The notes beneath the pieces were generated by a model. It was given only the letters and a program-made list of their open reading frames with translations, did no database searches and was not told the origin of the DNA. DNA of 64,000 nt from Gymnodinialimonas ceratoperidinii (GTDB lineage: Bacteria > Pseudomonadota > Alphaproteobacteria > Rhodobacterales > Rhodobacteraceae), in assembly GCF_019297855.1 (NCBI RefSeq), contig NZ_CP079194.1, positions 3,273,501-3,337,500 on the forward strand. Reading direction: 5' to 3'. Made by a program: the position numbers and the translations under genes. This document shows positions 16,279 through 27,177 of this stretch, piece after piece (position 1 is the stretch's first letter; the number at the start of each line of letters is the position of its first letter).

Positions 16279-17520
16279 TCAGCTGCTGCGCCACCAGCGC
16301 CGCGGCTCGACATTCTCGGCGAGCGTGTCTTCGGGGATCTGACGGGCGACGTCATAGATCTCCTGATAGGTGTCGACACCGCCGGCCCAGTTGTTCAGAC
16401 GCTCGCGCCACTGCTCCCAAGGCTCGGGCACATACTCGGGCGCGCACATCTCGCGGGCCATCTGGATCTGGTCCTCGCCAAGCTTGGCCACGCGGACATC
16501 GTTCTCCGCGAAGATCGTGCCGGGCATGGGCGGATCGGTGAAGCCCACGGTGTTGACCAGCGCCGCCTCGTTGGCGGCCTGAACATGGACCTGCGTCAGG
16601 TAGGCGGATTCCATGATCGCGTCCTGCAGCTCACCGCTCATGCTGTCGAACAGCTCGGCGTTCATGCCGGTGTGCTCGGTGCCGCAGAAGAACTTCAGGT
16701 CGACCGACTGGGTGACCACGGGCGACATGTTGGCGTAGGCCACGGCCGACGCCCATGTCTCGGCGCCGTCGACCAGACCCTGACGCAGACCGTCCAGCGT
16801 CTCTTCCCACGCGATCGGCGTCGGGTTGAGGTTCATCAGGTCCATCGCGATGCGGCCAAGCTGCGTGCCCGTCACACGGTTGCGGGTGCCGAAAAGCTCT
16901 TCCAGCGAGGTCACCGTGTCGCGCTCGGCGAAGGATGCGCCCATCTGCAGGCCGCGCAGTTCGGCGTGGCTGAAGAGGAATTTCACGCCGTGACGCTGTT
17001 CCAACGGATCGCGCAGAAGACGCTGCGACTCGGGCGAATAGAGGAAGTGGTACTGATCCGCGCGCGAGCGGAACATGTAGGCGTAGTCCAGCACGTTCAG
17101 ATAGGGTGCGGAGCCGGCGGAGTTCTGGGTCGATGCCGAATAGAAATCAACGACGCCCAACTGCGCCTTCTCGAGGCAGTTCAGCTGGCCACAGATCTGG
17201 TTGTCGCCGATGAACTCGATCCGGATCGCGCCGTCGGTACGCTCTTCGAGGTCACGGGCGAATTCGAGAACGCCTGCGCGCTCGACCAGCAGGTTGCGCT
17301 GGTTGAAGCCTGCCGCGCCAAGGGTCAGCGTGTGCTGTGCCTCGGTGCCATAGCGACGGTCGTAGGTGGATTCCACGGCCCGGGCGAGCGACGGCAGCGT
17401 GACCGCTCCGGTCAAGGTCGCGGCGCCCATCACCACGGACGAGACGCCATACGTCCCCGTGAGTTTCATCAGATCGCGGCGCGATATCTGCGCGAGCGCC
17501 TTTGATGCTTTCATCTTCAT
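16279..17520 (-). CDS. TRAP transporter substrate-binding protein (DctP type)
   Basis: A 413-residue periplasmic binding protein with a twin-arginine signal (SRRDLMKLTG at residues 13-22, hydrophobic stretch, cleavage likely after ALARA-like LPSLARA). The mature part has DctP features, such as CLEKAQLGVVDF and GTRNRVTGTQLGRIAMDLMNLN (shown in part), the latter being the region that holds the ligand-binding Arg in this family. It is somewhat longer than most DctP proteins. GGGAGG lies ten bases before the start. Expression is probably linked to the divergent GMC oxidoreductase and the IclR regulator. Ligand unknown; an alcohol or hydroxy acid is a guess from the neighbour. Confidence 0.9.
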   Translation of the reverse strand: MKMKASKALAQISRRDLMKLTGTYGVSSVVMGAATLTGAVTLPSLARAVESTYDRRYGTEAQHTLTLGAAGFNQRNLLVERAGVLEFARDLEERTDGAIRIEFIGDNQICGQLNCLEKAQLGVVDFYSASTQNSAGSAPYLNVLDYAYMFRSRADQYHFLYSPESQRLLRDPLEQRHGVKFLFSHAELRGLQMGASFAERDTVTSLEELFGTRNRVTGTQLGRIAMDLMNLNPTPIAWEETLDGLRQGLVDGAETWASAVAYANMSPVVTQSVDLKFFCGTEHTGMNAELFDSMSGELQDAIMESAYLTQVHVQAANEAALVNTVGFTDPPMPGTIFAENDVRVAKLGEDQIQMAREMCAPEYVPEPWEQWRERLNNWAGGVDTYQEIYDVARQIPEDTLAENVEPRRWWRSS

Positions 17521-17547
17521 TTCGGCCTACCTCCCAATAATGCCTAA

Positions 17548-17568
17548 ATTGATACTTGTGGTCTCAAT
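17548..17568. promoter_or_regulatory. Inverted repeat ATTGA-N11-TCAAT in TRAP/GMC divergent promoter
   Basis: ATTGA (17548-17552) and TCAAT (17564-17568) form a 5-base inverted repeat in the AT-rich 123-base region between the divergent dctP-type and GMC genes. It could be the operator for the IclR-family regulator encoded in the same cluster. Short arms make this weak. Confidence 0.3.
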
Positions 17569-17643
17569 ATTGGGCAGCTTATGTTTAAAAGAGCAAGTAA
17601 AAACTGAACCTCACTCCGATGTGAAACGAAGAGTACCGGAAGT

Positions 17644-19260
17644 ATGACCGAAGTATCAGCGGACTACGTGATCGTGGGGGCAGGCTCTGCCGGCTGCGTT
17701 TTGGCCAACCGGCTCTCTGCCGATTCGCGAAATTCGGTCGTTTTGCTTGAGGCGGGTGGCCGAGACTGGAACCCGTGGATCCACATCCCGGTCGGCTATT
17801 TCAAGACGATCCATAACCCCAAGGTCGATTGGTGCTACAAGACCGAGCCCGATCCCGGCCTCAACAACCGCTCGATCGAATGGCCCCGTGGCAAGGTCCT
17901 GGGCGGGTCCTCTTCCCTGAATGGTCTGCTCTACGTGCGCGGGCAGGCAGAGGACTATGACCGCTGGCGGCAGATGGGGAATGCCGGTTGGGGGTGGGAG
18001 GACGTCTTGCCCCTGTTCAAACGCGCGGAGCGCAACGAGCGCGGCGCCGATGAATTCCACGGCGACGAGGGGCCCCTTTCCGTCTCGAACATGCGCATCC
18101 AGCGCCCGATCACGGACGCCTGGGTCGCGGCTGCGCAGGCGGCGGGCTACCCGTTCAATCCCGATTACAACGGCGAAAGCCAGGAGGGCGTGGGCTACTT
18201 CCAGCTGACCTCCCGCAATGGGCGCCGATGCTCTGCCGCAGTGGCCTATCTGGCTCCGGTTCGTGCGCGCAAGAACCTCACCATCCTCACCCATGCGCAG
18301 GTGGATCGGATCACGCTGGACGGCACCCGCGCCACCGGCGTGACCTATACCGACCGGGCGGGCAACGAAGTGACGGTGAAAGCCGGCCGCGAAGTGATCC
18401 TGTGCGGCGGCTCGATCAACTCTCCACAGCTGCTGATGACCTCGGGCATCGGGGAGGCTGCGCAATTGGCGGAGCACGGGATCGCGGTGGTGCGGGACCT
18501 GCCGGGCGTGGGCAAGAACCTGCAAGACCACCTGCAGGCGCGTCTGGTCTACAAATGCAACGAGCCGACCCTGAACGACGAGGTCTCCAGCCTCATGGGT
18601 CAGGCGCGCATCGGCCTGAAATACATGATGTTCCGGTCAGGCCCGATGACCATGGCGGCAAGCCTCGCGACCGGTTTCATGCGGACACGCGAGGACCTGG
18701 GAACCCCCGACATCCAGTTCCACGTCCAACCCCTGTCGGCGGAGAATCCCGGCAAGGGCGCCGACAAGTTCAGCGCTTTCACCATGTCCGTCTGCCAGCT
18801 TCGCCCGGAGTCGCGGGGAGAGATCCGGCTGGCCAGCGCCAACCCGCGCGATTACCCCAAGATCATTCCCAAGTACCTCTCGACCGAGACCGATTGCCGG
18901 ACCCTCGTCGCAGGCGTCAACATCGCCCGCAGGATCGCGCGCCATGCGCCGCTCACCTCGAAGATCAGCGAGGAATTCCGGCCCCACCCGAGCCTCGACA
19001 TCGACGACTACGAGGCGACCCTCGATTGGACGCGCAACAACACGGCCTCGATCTATCACCCCACCGGCACCTGCAAGATGGGGCAAGGCACCGACACGGT
19101 CGTCGACGCCCGCCTGCGCGTGCATGGCATCAGCGGCCTGCGCGTGGCGGATTGCTCGATCATGCCGGAGATCGTTTCAGGCAATACCAACGCGCCCGCG
19201 ATCATGATCGGAGAGAAGGCCTCTGACATGATCCTCGAAGATCAGCAAAGCGCCGTTTAG
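17644..19260 (+). CDS. GMC-family oxidoreductase (choline/alcohol dehydrogenase-like)
   Basis: A 538-residue FAD-dependent oxidoreductase. It has the N-terminal dinucleotide motif [14 protein letters not shown], the GMC signature 1 region [19 protein letters not shown], signature 2 around [15 protein letters not shown], and the C-terminal [10 protein letters not shown] with the active-site His and a second motif [16 protein letters not shown]. Such enzymes oxidise primary alcohols. It is divergent from the TRAP operon, so it probably oxidises the imported compound. Substrate unknown; choline is unlikely to be assignable because no bet genes are near. Confidence 0.9.
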   Translation: MTEVSADYVIVGAGSAGCVLANRLSADSRNSVVLLEAGGRDWNPWIHIPVGYFKTIHNPKVDWCYKTEPDPGLNNRSIEWPRGKVLGGSSSLNGLLYVRGQAEDYDRWRQMGNAGWGWEDVLPLFKRAERNERGADEFHGDEGPLSVSNMRIQRPITDAWVAAAQAAGYPFNPDYNGESQEGVGYFQLTSRNGRRCSAAVAYLAPVRARKNLTILTHAQVDRITLDGTRATGVTYTDRAGNEVTVKAGREVILCGGSINSPQLLMTSGIGEAAQLAEHGIAVVRDLPGVGKNLQDHLQARLVYKCNEPTLNDEVSSLMGQARIGLKYMMFRSGPMTMAASLATGFMRTREDLGTPDIQFHVQPLSAENPGKGADKFSAFTMSVCQLRPESRGEIRLASANPRDYPKIIPKYLSTETDCRTLVAGVNIARRIARHAPLTSKISEEFRPHPSLDIDDYEATLDWTRNNTASIYHPTGTCKMGQGTDTVVDARLRVHGISGLRVADCSIMPEIVSGNTNAPAIMIGEKASDMILEDQQSAV

Positions 19261-19407
19261 GCCATTCCCGGCGTGCCGCGCAGGCACAGCCCAACGCCCA
19301 AAACCTGTCACAATCGCACCTGCCCGCGCCGCAATTTCGCCGCGCGAGATCGTTAAAAACTTATCTAGTTGAGTAGCCGGCCGTAGAGCCGATGCGAGTA
19401 GAGAAGT

Positions 19408-22400
19408 ATGGCAACGATCAACGGAAACGGATCGGACAACAGTCTGAACGGCACGGCTGGCGCGGACAGCATCACCGGTTTCGCCGGCAATGACACCATT
19501 TCCGGTGGCGGTGGCAACGACTACATCGACGGAGGCGCACCGTCACTTGCGCCAACCCCGCTGGACCTGAACTGGGCCAACCAAGGCAACGACGGCACCA
19601 ACCTCGCGGGCGGCTTCACCCAGAACACCGGCGGCATCAACGTCGGCGTCAGCTTCACCAACAATGGCGGCGGCACCTCGGCTCAGGTCGAGACGGATGC
19701 CACCTATGTCGGCTCCGGCGAATCGTTCGACCCGAACTCCAACCTCGCGATCCGGGGCAACGGCAGCGCCGATGTTTGGACCGTCGATCTGGACTTTTCT
19801 GCGGCAAGTGGTTCAGGCTTTGCGGACGAGGTCGAGAACGTCGTGTTCCGGCTGCACGACGTCGACCAGGCCGGCTGGCAGGACGTTTTCACGATCAACG
19901 CCTATGACGCGGACGGCAACGCGGTCCCCGTTGTCCTGACCGCAACGGGCGACGACACCGTTGACGGCAACACCGTCACCGCAGGCCCCTCGGCCACCGG
20001 CTACAGCGATCCGCAAGGCTCCGTTCTGGTCGAGATCGCCGGTCCGGTCGCCAATATCGAGATCATCTACTCCAACCTCGGCTCCTCGGCGCAGCTTGGC
20101 CTCATCGGTGACGTCCAATTCGACGCCGTGCCGACCGATGACGACGTGCTGTCGGGCGACGCGGGCGAAGACACGATCTACGGTGGGTTCGGGAACGACT
20201 ACATCGACGGCGGCGATGACACCGACCTGCTCGACGGCGGGTCGGGAAATGACACGCTTCTGGGCCGCGCGGGCAATGACACGCTGGAAGGCGGCAGCGG
20301 GAACGACAGCCTCCTTGGCGGCAGCGGGCAGGACAACCTCTCCGGCGGCGAAGGCAACGACACGCTGGAAGGCGGCGGCGCGGGGGACACGCTTGATGGG
20401 GGTCTGGGCGACGACAGTTTGCTCGGCGGCGGTGGCTTCGACGTTCTGATCGGCGGCGCGGGCGCCGACACGCTCGACGGCGGCTCTGGCAACGACACCT
20501 TCTTCGCAGGCGGCGGTGATCTCGTGATCGGCGGCGAGACCGGCACCGACACCGGCGACAACCTGATCGCCAATGACGTGGTCGAGATCATCTTCGACAG
20601 CGTGAACCCCGAAAACGGCACCGTCTATTTCAGCGATGGCTCCACCGCGACCTTCTCGGGCATCGAGACCTTCACCATCAACGGCGGCCCCGACGGCATC
20701 GTTCAGGGCACCGCGGGCGATGACGTCATCGACGGCACCTACACCGACCTCAACCTCGAGATGGTCGACAACGACGATGGCACCCTCGGCACCACCGGTG
20801 ACGAGGATGTGATCGAAGCGGGCGCAGGCAACGACACGGTCTACGCGGGCGAGGGCGACGACAGCGTGCAAGGCGGCCCGGACGGCCCGATGCCCACGGT
20901 CGAGGAGAGTTTCAGCTGGATCGCCGAGGGCGATGGCACCGACGTTTCCGGGGGCATCACACAGGATACGGGCTACGCCAACATCACCGTCGAAGTCACC
21001 GACGACGGGGCGCTCAACCTGTCCGACGTCACGGACACGACCCAATATGTCGAAAACGGCGAGCCCTTCGCGACCAACTCCGGCCTAGCCCTTGGCGGCG
21101 ACGGCGGCCCAGATGTGGCCACGGTCACCTTCACCTCGGACACCCCGCTGAGCGATGTCAGCTTCCGGCTCAACGACGTCGATTCCGGGTCTTGGGAAGA
21201 TATCCTCACGGTGAACGCCTATGATGCGGACGGCAACGCCGTTCCCGTCACCCTCACCTCCGAATCCTTCTTCGATCAGGTGTCCGGCCAGACCGTGACC
21301 GGCGGCGGCAACGACAATCCGGACGGGCAATTCGGCTCGGTCCTTGTCGAGATCGCCGGGCCGATCAGCAGCTTCGAGATCATTTACGAGAACGGCGACA
21401 ACGGCGGGCAGGTCGCCTATGTCACCGACATTCACTATGCGGCGACCGTGACCGATCACGACGTCCTGTATGGCGATCAGGGTGGCGACACCATCGACGG
21501 CAATACCGGCGATGACCTGATCTTCGGCGATCAACTGGCCGTCGACCCTGCCGATCTCGCGTCTGGTACGGGCGGCTCGCTGACCTCCGTGACCTTCCAG
21601 AACGACAGCCCCTTTGCGGTCGAGCTTGCGCAGGTCTCTGCCGCCGGCACCGTCGTTCCTGTCATCACGATCCCGGCCGGAAACGACTTCACGGCGCCTT
21701 CAACGACCCAGACGAACTGGGTCCTCCGCGACCCGACCACGGGCGATATCCTGCAGGTCTATGAGGCCCCGGCGGACGGCTCCACGCAGGTCTTCGACAG
21801 CAGCGGCGCCGACAGCCTGTCCGGCGGCACCGGCAACGATACGATTTCGGGCGATGTGGGTGCGGACACCATCGACGGCGGCACGGGCGACGACAGCCTG
21901 AGCGGCGGCGGCGACGCGGACGTGTTCCAGTTCTCCGACAACTTCGGCACCGATACGGTCGATGGCGGCGAAGCGGGCGAGGATGCCGACACGCTCGATT
22001 TCAGCCAGATGAGCACCGGCATGAACGTGCTCTTCACCGGAGATGAAGCCGGCACGGCCACGAATTCCAATTCCAGCTCGGCCAGTAGCGCCGAGTTCAG
22101 CAATATCGAACAAGTCGACGGCAGCGACCAGAACGACACCATCGATGCCAGCGCCTCCAGCTCGGACCAGACGCTCAACGGCAACGGCGGCGACGATAGC
22201 GTTGTCGGCGGCGCGGGCGACGACTCCATCGACGGCGGCAGCGGCAACGACAACCTTTCGGGCGGTGCCGGAAACGACACCATCCTCGGCGGCGCGGGCA
22301 ATGATACGATCGAAGGCGGCGCGGGCAACGACAGCCTGACCGGCGGCGAGGGTGCCGACACGCTCTCGGGCGGTGACGGTGCCGACTGGATCAACGGCAG

Positions 22401-23154
22401 CGGTGGCGATTTCATCGACGGCGGCGAGGGCGGAGACGACAACGACACGCTCTACCTCGACGACCTCGGGGCGGTGATCAGCTACGATGGCCTCAACCCG
22501 GAAAACGGCTCCGTCCTGTTCAGCGACGGGCGCACCCTGACGTTCCAGAACATCGAAACGGTGATCCCCTGTTTCACCCCCGGCAGCCGCGTGGCGACCG
22601 AGCGCGGCTCGTTCAAGGTGGAGGATCTGCGCGTCGGCGATCTGATCCAGACGCGCGACCACGGCCTGCAACCGATCCGCTGGATCGGGACCAAGACGCT
22701 GACACAGGTGGACCTCGCCAAGTCGCCGCATTTGCGCCCCGTACGCATTTGCAAGGGCGCCCTGGGCCCCGACGTGCCGAACCGCGACATGGAGGTGTCA
22801 CCGCAACACCGGATGCTCTTCGAGGGCGTCCAGTCCGAACTGTTGTTCGGGGAAGACGAGGTTCTGGTACGCGCCAAGCACCTGCTGCATCTGCCGGGTG
22901 TCGAGGTCGTCTCGACCTGCGAGCGCGTGACCTACATTCACATCATGTGCGACGCCCACGAGGTGATCTGCGTCGATGACGCCTGGACCGAGAGCTTCCA
23001 GCCCGGCGACATGGTGCAGGATCAGGAAGCGCGGGAAATCTTCAGCGACCTGCTCCACACCTTCCCCGAACTCGGCACCGAACGGGGCCGCGAGAACTAC
23101 GTCTCGGCCCGCCTCAGCCTGAAGGCCCACGAGGCCGGATTGCTGACCGTCTAG
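19408..23154 (+). CDS. Secreted RTX-repeat protein with C-terminal Hint domain
   Basis: A 1248-residue acidic protein. It starts with RTX-like glycine-aspartate repeats (residues 4-45), has a beta-rich domain at about 50-245, a large RTX block at about 249-370, a second copy of the beta-rich domain at about 495-685, further RTX blocks at about 799-834 and 925-1012, and a Hint domain from Cys1055 (CFTPGSRVATERGSF) to near the end. RTX repeats bind calcium after type I secretion. The Hint domain of this Rhodobacterales-type class probably autoprocesses the protein. There is no Sec signal, which fits type I export. No secretion genes are adjacent. The function of the beta-rich domains is unknown. 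Confidence 0.88.
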   Translation: MATINGNGSDNSLNGTAGADSITGFAGNDTISGGGGNDYIDGGAPSLAPTPLDLNWANQGNDGTNLAGGFTQNTGGINVGVSFTNNGGGTSAQVETDATYVGSGESFDPNSNLAIRGNGSADVWTVDLDFSAASGSGFADEVENVVFRLHDVDQAGWQDVFTINAYDADGNAVPVVLTATGDDTVDGNTVTAGPSATGYSDPQGSVLVEIAGPVANIEIIYSNLGSSAQLGLIGDVQFDAVPTDDDVLSGDAGEDTIYGGFGNDYIDGGDDTDLLDGGSGNDTLLGRAGNDTLEGGSGNDSLLGGSGQDNLSGGEGNDTLEGGGAGDTLDGGLGDDSLLGGGGFDVLIGGAGADTLDGGSGNDTFFAGGGDLVIGGETGTDTGDNLIANDVVEIIFDSVNPENGTVYFSDGSTATFSGIETFTINGGPDGIVQGTAGDDVIDGTYTDLNLEMVDNDDGTLGTTGDEDVIEAGAGNDTVYAGEGDDSVQGGPDGPMPTVEESFSWIAEGDGTDVSGGITQDTGYANITVEVTDDGALNLSDVTDTTQYVENGEPFATNSGLALGGDGGPDVATVTFTSDTPLSDVSFRLNDVDSGSWEDILTVNAYDADGNAVPVTLTSESFFDQVSGQTVTGGGNDNPDGQFGSVLVEIAGPISSFEIIYENGDNGGQVAYVTDIHYAATVTDHDVLYGDQGGDTIDGNTGDDLIFGDQLAVDPADLASGTGGSLTSVTFQNDSPFAVELAQVSAAGTVVPVITIPAGNDFTAPSTTQTNWVLRDPTTGDILQVYEAPADGSTQVFDSSGADSLSGGTGNDTISGDVGADTIDGGTGDDSLSGGGDADVFQFSDNFGTDTVDGGEAGEDADTLDFSQMSTGMNVLFTGDEAGTATNSNSSSASSAEFSNIEQVDGSDQNDTIDASASSSDQTLNGNGGDDSVVGGAGDDSIDGGSGNDNLSGGAGNDTILGGAGNDTIEGGAGNDSLTGGEGADTLSGGDGADWINGSGGDFIDGGEGGDDNDTLYLDDLGAVISYDGLNPENGSVLFSDGRTLTFQNIETVIPCFTPGSRVATERGSFKVEDLRVGDLIQTRDHGLQPIRWIGTKTLTQVDLAKSPHLRPVRICKGALGPDVPNRDMEVSPQHRMLFEGVQSELLFGEDEVLVRAKHLLHLPGVEVVSTCERVTYIHIMCDAHEVICVDDAWTESFQPGDMVQDQEAREIFSDLLHTFPELGTERGRENYVSARLSLKAHEAGLLTV
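20152..20517 (+). repeat. RTX nonapeptide repeat block
   Basis: A run of about a dozen GGxGxD-type nonapeptides (for example GGSGNDTLL, GRAGNDTLE) encoded in tandem inside the large secreted protein. Further, shorter blocks lie at about 21802-21910 and 22180-22445. DNA copies are diverged, so this is protein-level repetition and not a CRISPR or satellite. Confidence 0.85.
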
Positions 23155-23996
23155 ACCCGCCGCAACGGCACGTCCCGGCCTGTCGCCAGCGCCGGGATTT
23201 GCGCGCGGGCCTTGTCGACGAGCGTCAGGTCCAGATCCACAAGCGCCAGTTTCGGCGCGCCCTCTCCCACATCGGCCAAAACGCGGCCCCATGGGTCGAC
23301 GGCCAGCGAATGCCCGTAGGTTTCGCGCCCATCCGCATGGGTGCCAGATTGTGCGGCGGCAATCACGAACGCGCCGGTCTCGATCGCGCGGGCGCGCAGC
23401 AACACCTCCCAATGGGCGCGGCCGGTGGCCACGGTGAAGGCCGAGGGGATGAAGATCACCCGCGCGCCGGCCTGCCCCAAGGCCCTGTAGAGGTAGGGAA
23501 ATCTCAGGTCATAGCAGATCGTCATGCCAAAGCCGCCCCAGGGGGTCTCGGCCAGCACCGACGCCTCGCCCGGCGCATAACGCTTGGATTCGCCGATAGG
23601 GGCCTGCCCCTCGATCTGGACGTCAAAGAGATGCACCTTGTCATATTCAGCGCGGATCGCCCCGGTCGCATCGATCAGCGTCGCGTGGTTCAGAAACCGC
23701 CCGTCCGGCCCGAGAACCGGGGTGGAGCCCGTGTGAATCCAGATCCCGTGCTGTGCGGCGAGCGCTTGGCAGGCGTCGACGTAGGGATCACGGGCGGCCT
23801 CGACCACTTGCGTCTGCGCAACCTTGCGGTTGGCGTTCATCAGGCCGGCCACTTCCGGCAAGGCCAGCACCTGCGCGCCCTGCCCGGCCGCGTTGGCCGC
23901 CAGCGCCGTCACCGTGTCGATGTTCACCTCGTGGCTGTCGCCCGAGCACATCTGCCCGATGGCAAGCCGAAGCGGTTTGTCCGCGGCCTCAGCCAC
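23151..23996 (-). CDS. Carbon-nitrogen hydrolase (Nit1/Nit2-like amidase)
   Basis: A 281-residue nitrilase-superfamily amidase. The catalytic triad is visible as Glu48 (LPEVAG), Lys120 (EYDKVHLFD) and Cys161 (TICYDLRFP). The pattern and length fit the Nit branch, which includes omega-amidase and deaminated-glutathione amidase. The initiator is GTG at 23996. It overlaps the end of glpK by 8 bases on the same strand and its stop overlaps the convergent RTX-Hint gene by 4 bases. The link with glycerol catabolism is only positional. Confidence 0.85.
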   Translation of the reverse strand: MAEAADKPLRLAIGQMCSGDSHEVNIDTVTALAANAAGQGAQVLALPEVAGLMNANRKVAQTQVVEAARDPYVDACQALAAQHGIWIHTGSTPVLGPDGRFLNHATLIDATGAIRAEYDKVHLFDVQIEGQAPIGESKRYAPGEASVLAETPWGGFGMTICYDLRFPYLYRALGQAGARVIFIPSAFTVATGRAHWEVLLRARAIETGAFVIAAAQSGTHADGRETYGHSLAVDPWGRVLADVGEGAPKLALVDLDLTLVDKARAQIPALATGRDVPLRRV

Positions 23997-25458
23997 GGTC
24001 GGTCAAGGTCCGCGCCACCGCGTCCTTCCATCCGGCGTAGCGCGCCTCGCGCGTGTCCTCATCCATCTTCGGCGAAAACGTCGTGTCGAGCGCCCAAGCC
24101 TCTGCAAACCCCTGCTGATCCGCATAGATGCCCGCCCGCTGCCCGGCGATCCATGCCGCGCCCACGGCGGTGGTCTCCAACACCCCCGGACGGTCAACCG
24201 GGGCGCCGAGGATGTCCGCGAGGAATTGCATCGTCCAATCCGACGCGGTCATGCCGCCGTCGACGCGCACGTTTCCGGTATCGCCCGGATAGTCGGCGGC
24301 CATCGCCTCCAGCAGGTCGCGGGTCTGGTAGCCGACGCTCTCCAAGGCCGCCCGCGCGATCTCGGCAGGGCCGGAGTTGCGCGTCAGGCCGAACAACGCG
24401 CCGCGCGCATCGGGGTCCCAATAGGGCGCGCCCAGACCGGTGAAGGCCGGCACGAGGTAGAGGTTCTGGCCCGCGTCCGCCTGATCGGCCAGCCCCGCGC
24501 TCTGGGAGGCGTCATCGATGATCTTCAACCCGTCGCGCAGCCATTGCACCACCGCGCCCGCAATGAAGATCGAGCCTTCAAGCGCATAGGTCGGCTTGCC
24601 ATCGAACTGGTAGGCAATCGTGCCGAGCATCCGGTTCTGCGACGAAACCAGCGTATCGCCGGTGTTGAGCAGGGCGAAGCAGCCGGTGCCATAGGTGGAT
24701 TTCAACATGCCCGGCTGGAAACAGGCCTGCCCCACGGTCGCCGCCTGCTGGTCGCCCGCCACACCGAGGATCGGCAGCGGCGCGCCAAACAACGTGGTCT
24801 CACCGAAGTCCGCGCCGCAATCGAGAACCTCGGGAAGCATGTTGGCGGGGATGCCGAGCAAGTCGAGAATGTCTTCGTCCCACTGCCCCTCGCGGATGTT
24901 GTAGAGAAGCGTGCGCGCCGCGTTGGTGGCGTCGGTCACATGGCGCTTGCCCTCGGTCAGACGCCAGATCAGGAAGCTGTCGATCGTTCCGAAGGCCAGT
25001 TCTCCGGCCTCGGCGCGGGCGCGGGCGCCCTCTACGTTGTCGAGAACCCACGCCAGTTTCGTACCGCTGAAATAGGGGTCGAGCAACAGGCCCGTCTTCT
25101 CACGGACCATCTCCTCGTGTCCTGCCGCTTTCAGCTCGGCGCAGACCTTGGCCGTGCGGCGGTCCTGCCAGACGATCGCATTGTGGATCGGCGCACCTGT
25201 TTCGCGGTCCCAGACCACAACCGTTTCGCGCTGGTTCGTTATCCCGATGGCCGCGACCGCGCCGCCCTTGTCGAGCGCGCCCTTGCAGGTCTCCTGCACC
25301 GTGTCCCAGATCTCCTCGGGATCGTGTTCCACCCAACCGGAGGCCGGATAATGCTGCGTGAATTCCTTTTGCGCGCTCGCCTTGGGGCGCAGGTCCGCGT
25401 CGAACACGATCGCCCGGCTCGAGGTGGTGCCCTGATCGATGGCAAGTATCTGGGTCAT
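23989..25458 (-). CDS. glpK: Glycerol kinase
   Basis: A 489-residue FGGY-family kinase that phosphorylates glycerol to sn-glycerol 3-phosphate. The start ATG at 25458 gives the standard N-terminus [19 protein letters not shown]; the open frame upstream lies within glpD sequence. Further signatures are [28 protein letters not shown] and the second FGGY region [17 protein letters not shown] (residues 313-329). It begins 2 bases after the glpD stop, giving a glpD-glpK pair typical for glycerol use. Confidence 0.96.
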   Translation of the reverse strand: MTQILAIDQGTTSSRAIVFDADLRPKASAQKEFTQHYPASGWVEHDPEEIWDTVQETCKGALDKGGAVAAIGITNQRETVVVWDRETGAPIHNAIVWQDRRTAKVCAELKAAGHEEMVREKTGLLLDPYFSGTKLAWVLDNVEGARARAEAGELAFGTIDSFLIWRLTEGKRHVTDATNAARTLLYNIREGQWDEDILDLLGIPANMLPEVLDCGADFGETTLFGAPLPILGVAGDQQAATVGQACFQPGMLKSTYGTGCFALLNTGDTLVSSQNRMLGTIAYQFDGKPTYALEGSIFIAGAVVQWLRDGLKIIDDASQSAGLADQADAGQNLYLVPAFTGLGAPYWDPDARGALFGLTRNSGPAEIARAALESVGYQTRDLLEAMAADYPGDTGNVRVDGGMTASDWTMQFLADILGAPVDRPGVLETTAVGAAWIAGQRAGIYADQQGFAEAWALDTTFSPKMDEDTREARYAGWKDAVARTLTDRG

Positions 25459-25460
25459 GG

Positions 25461-27017
25461 TTACGCCTCCCTTGCGGTTTCCATGTAGTCGTCCAACGCA
25501 GCAATCTGGTCTGCCGTCAGTTTGAGCCCAAGTTTCGAGCGGCGCCAGACCACATCTTCCGCATATCGCGCATATTCCCGGCTCATCAGCCAGCGCACCT
25601 CGGCCTCCGTCAGACTGGCTCCGAAATCGCGCCCAAGGTCCTCTGCCCGCGGCGCGGGTCCAAGAACGTCTGCGGCCTCGGTGCCATAGGCGCGCACGAG
25701 GCGCTTGGCCCATCGGTCATTCAGGAACGGATAGGCGGTTTTCAGTTGCCCGATCAGCGCGTCGACGCCATCGACCGGGAAATCGCCGCCCGGCAGCGGC
25801 ACGCCCGCAGTCCAATTGCCCTTTGCCGTCGCGAAGTGCGGCGCGAGCTTTGCCCAGGCATCCTCCGCCAGCACGCGGTAGGTGGTGATCTTGCCGCCAA
25901 AGACATTGAGCATCGGCGCGCCGTCATCATCCATCGACAGCACGTAGTCCCGCGTCGCCGCCGTCGCCGATTTCGCGCCGTCATCATAGAGCGGCCGGAC
26001 CCCGGAGTAGGTCCAGACGACATCCTCTGCCGAAAGGCGCTCCTTGAAATACTCGTTTGCGAAGTCCAGCAGGTAGTCGCGCTCTTCCGGCGTGCATTCC
26101 GCTGCGCGGGGATCGTCGTTGTGCTCGGCGTCGGTCGTGCCGATCAGGGTGTAATCGGTCTCGTAGGGGATCGCGAAAATGATCCGGCCGTCCGTGCCCT
26201 GAAAGAAGTAGCACTTGTCGTGATCGAAGAGCTTGCGGGTCACGATGTGAGAGCCGCGCACAAGGCGCACCCCTTCGCTGGAATCCTGCCGCGCGACGTT
26301 GCGCACGATGTCGGCAACCCATGGCCCGCCCGCGTTCACCAGCGCGCGCGCCTGAACCACCTCTGTGCCCTGCGGCCCCGTCATCTCGACGCGCCAGAGG
26401 TCTCCTTCACGCGTGGCCGAGGTCACTTCGGTCCCCACAAGGATGCGCGCGCCGCGCGTCTCGGCGTCGCGGGCGTTCAACACCACCAGCCGCGCGTCCT
26501 CCACCCAACAATCCGAGTATTCATAGGCCTTGTTGAACCGATCCTGCAGCGGCGCCCCCTCCGGCGTGCCGTCGAGGCTCACGCTATCGGTGCCGGGCAG
26601 GATCTTCCGCCCCCCAAGGTTGTCATAGAGAAACAGGCCCAGACGGATCAGCCAGTTCGGCCGCCGCCCCTTCATCCATGGCATCACGGTGCCGAGAATC
26701 TTCGAGGTCGGGGTCGAGTTGTCGAAGCGCATGTCTTTCGACAGCGGCAGCACGAAACGCATCGGCCACGAAATATGGGGCATGGCGCGCAGCAGGGTCT
26801 CGCGCTCTTCCAGCGCGTGACGCACAAGCCGGAACTCGAAGTACTCCAGATACCGCAAGCCGCCGTGAAAGAGCTTGGTCGATGCGCTGGACGTCGCCCC
26901 CGCAAGATCGCCCTGCTCGGCGAGGCAGACGCTCAGCCCGCGCCCTGCCGCGTCGCGTGCGATCCCGCACCCGTTGATGCCGCCGCCGATCACGAAAATA
27001 TCGTAGGGCTGATCCAT
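25461..27017 (-). CDS. glpD: Aerobic glycerol-3-phosphate dehydrogenase
   Basis: A 518-residue FAD-dependent membrane-associated dehydrogenase converting glycerol 3-phosphate to dihydroxyacetone phosphate and passing electrons to quinone. The N-terminal FAD motif is [35 protein letters not shown] follows as the family signature, and GGKITTYR near residue 375 is also characteristic. Length is normal. It is the first gene of the glpD-glpK-nitrilase unit; the promoter would lie in the 160 bases between it and the divergent phosphatase gene. Confidence 0.95.
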   Translation of the reverse strand: MDQPYDIFVIGGGINGCGIARDAAGRGLSVCLAEQGDLAGATSSASTKLFHGGLRYLEYFEFRLVRHALEERETLLRAMPHISWPMRFVLPLSKDMRFDNSTPTSKILGTVMPWMKGRRPNWLIRLGLFLYDNLGGRKILPGTDSVSLDGTPEGAPLQDRFNKAYEYSDCWVEDARLVVLNARDAETRGARILVGTEVTSATREGDLWRVEMTGPQGTEVVQARALVNAGGPWVADIVRNVARQDSSEGVRLVRGSHIVTRKLFDHDKCYFFQGTDGRIIFAIPYETDYTLIGTTDAEHNDDPRAAECTPEERDYLLDFANEYFKERLSAEDVVWTYSGVRPLYDDGAKSATAATRDYVLSMDDDGAPMLNVFGGKITTYRVLAEDAWAKLAPHFATAKGNWTAGVPLPGGDFPVDGVDALIGQLKTAYPFLNDRWAKRLVRAYGTEAADVLGPAPRAEDLGRDFGASLTEAEVRWLMSREYARYAEDVVWRRSKLGLKLTADQIAALDDYMETAREA

Positions 27018-27177
27018 GGTGCGTCCCTTGAAGCTGTCGGACCCGACACTCGGGCCGTGAATCCGTCATCTCACCCAATGTTCGTTTTGTCAATTTTTCC
27101 GCTCGCTTATCTTCGCGTCTTGCCTGCTCCCCGCCTTTGCTCTTGCCAAATCACGGCCAAATGCGCACCTGTGACAC

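Noticed and set aside
20152..20517. Regularly spaced short repeats that might suggest a CRISPR array or satellite DNA
   Set aside because: They encode RTX nonapeptides in an open frame; the DNA copies are diverged and there are no unique spacers of constant length.
22561..23154. Intein at the end of the RTX protein
   Set aside because: The Hint domain begins with Cys but is followed only by the protein's own C-terminus, with no second extein and no typical HN-Cys/Ser splice end.
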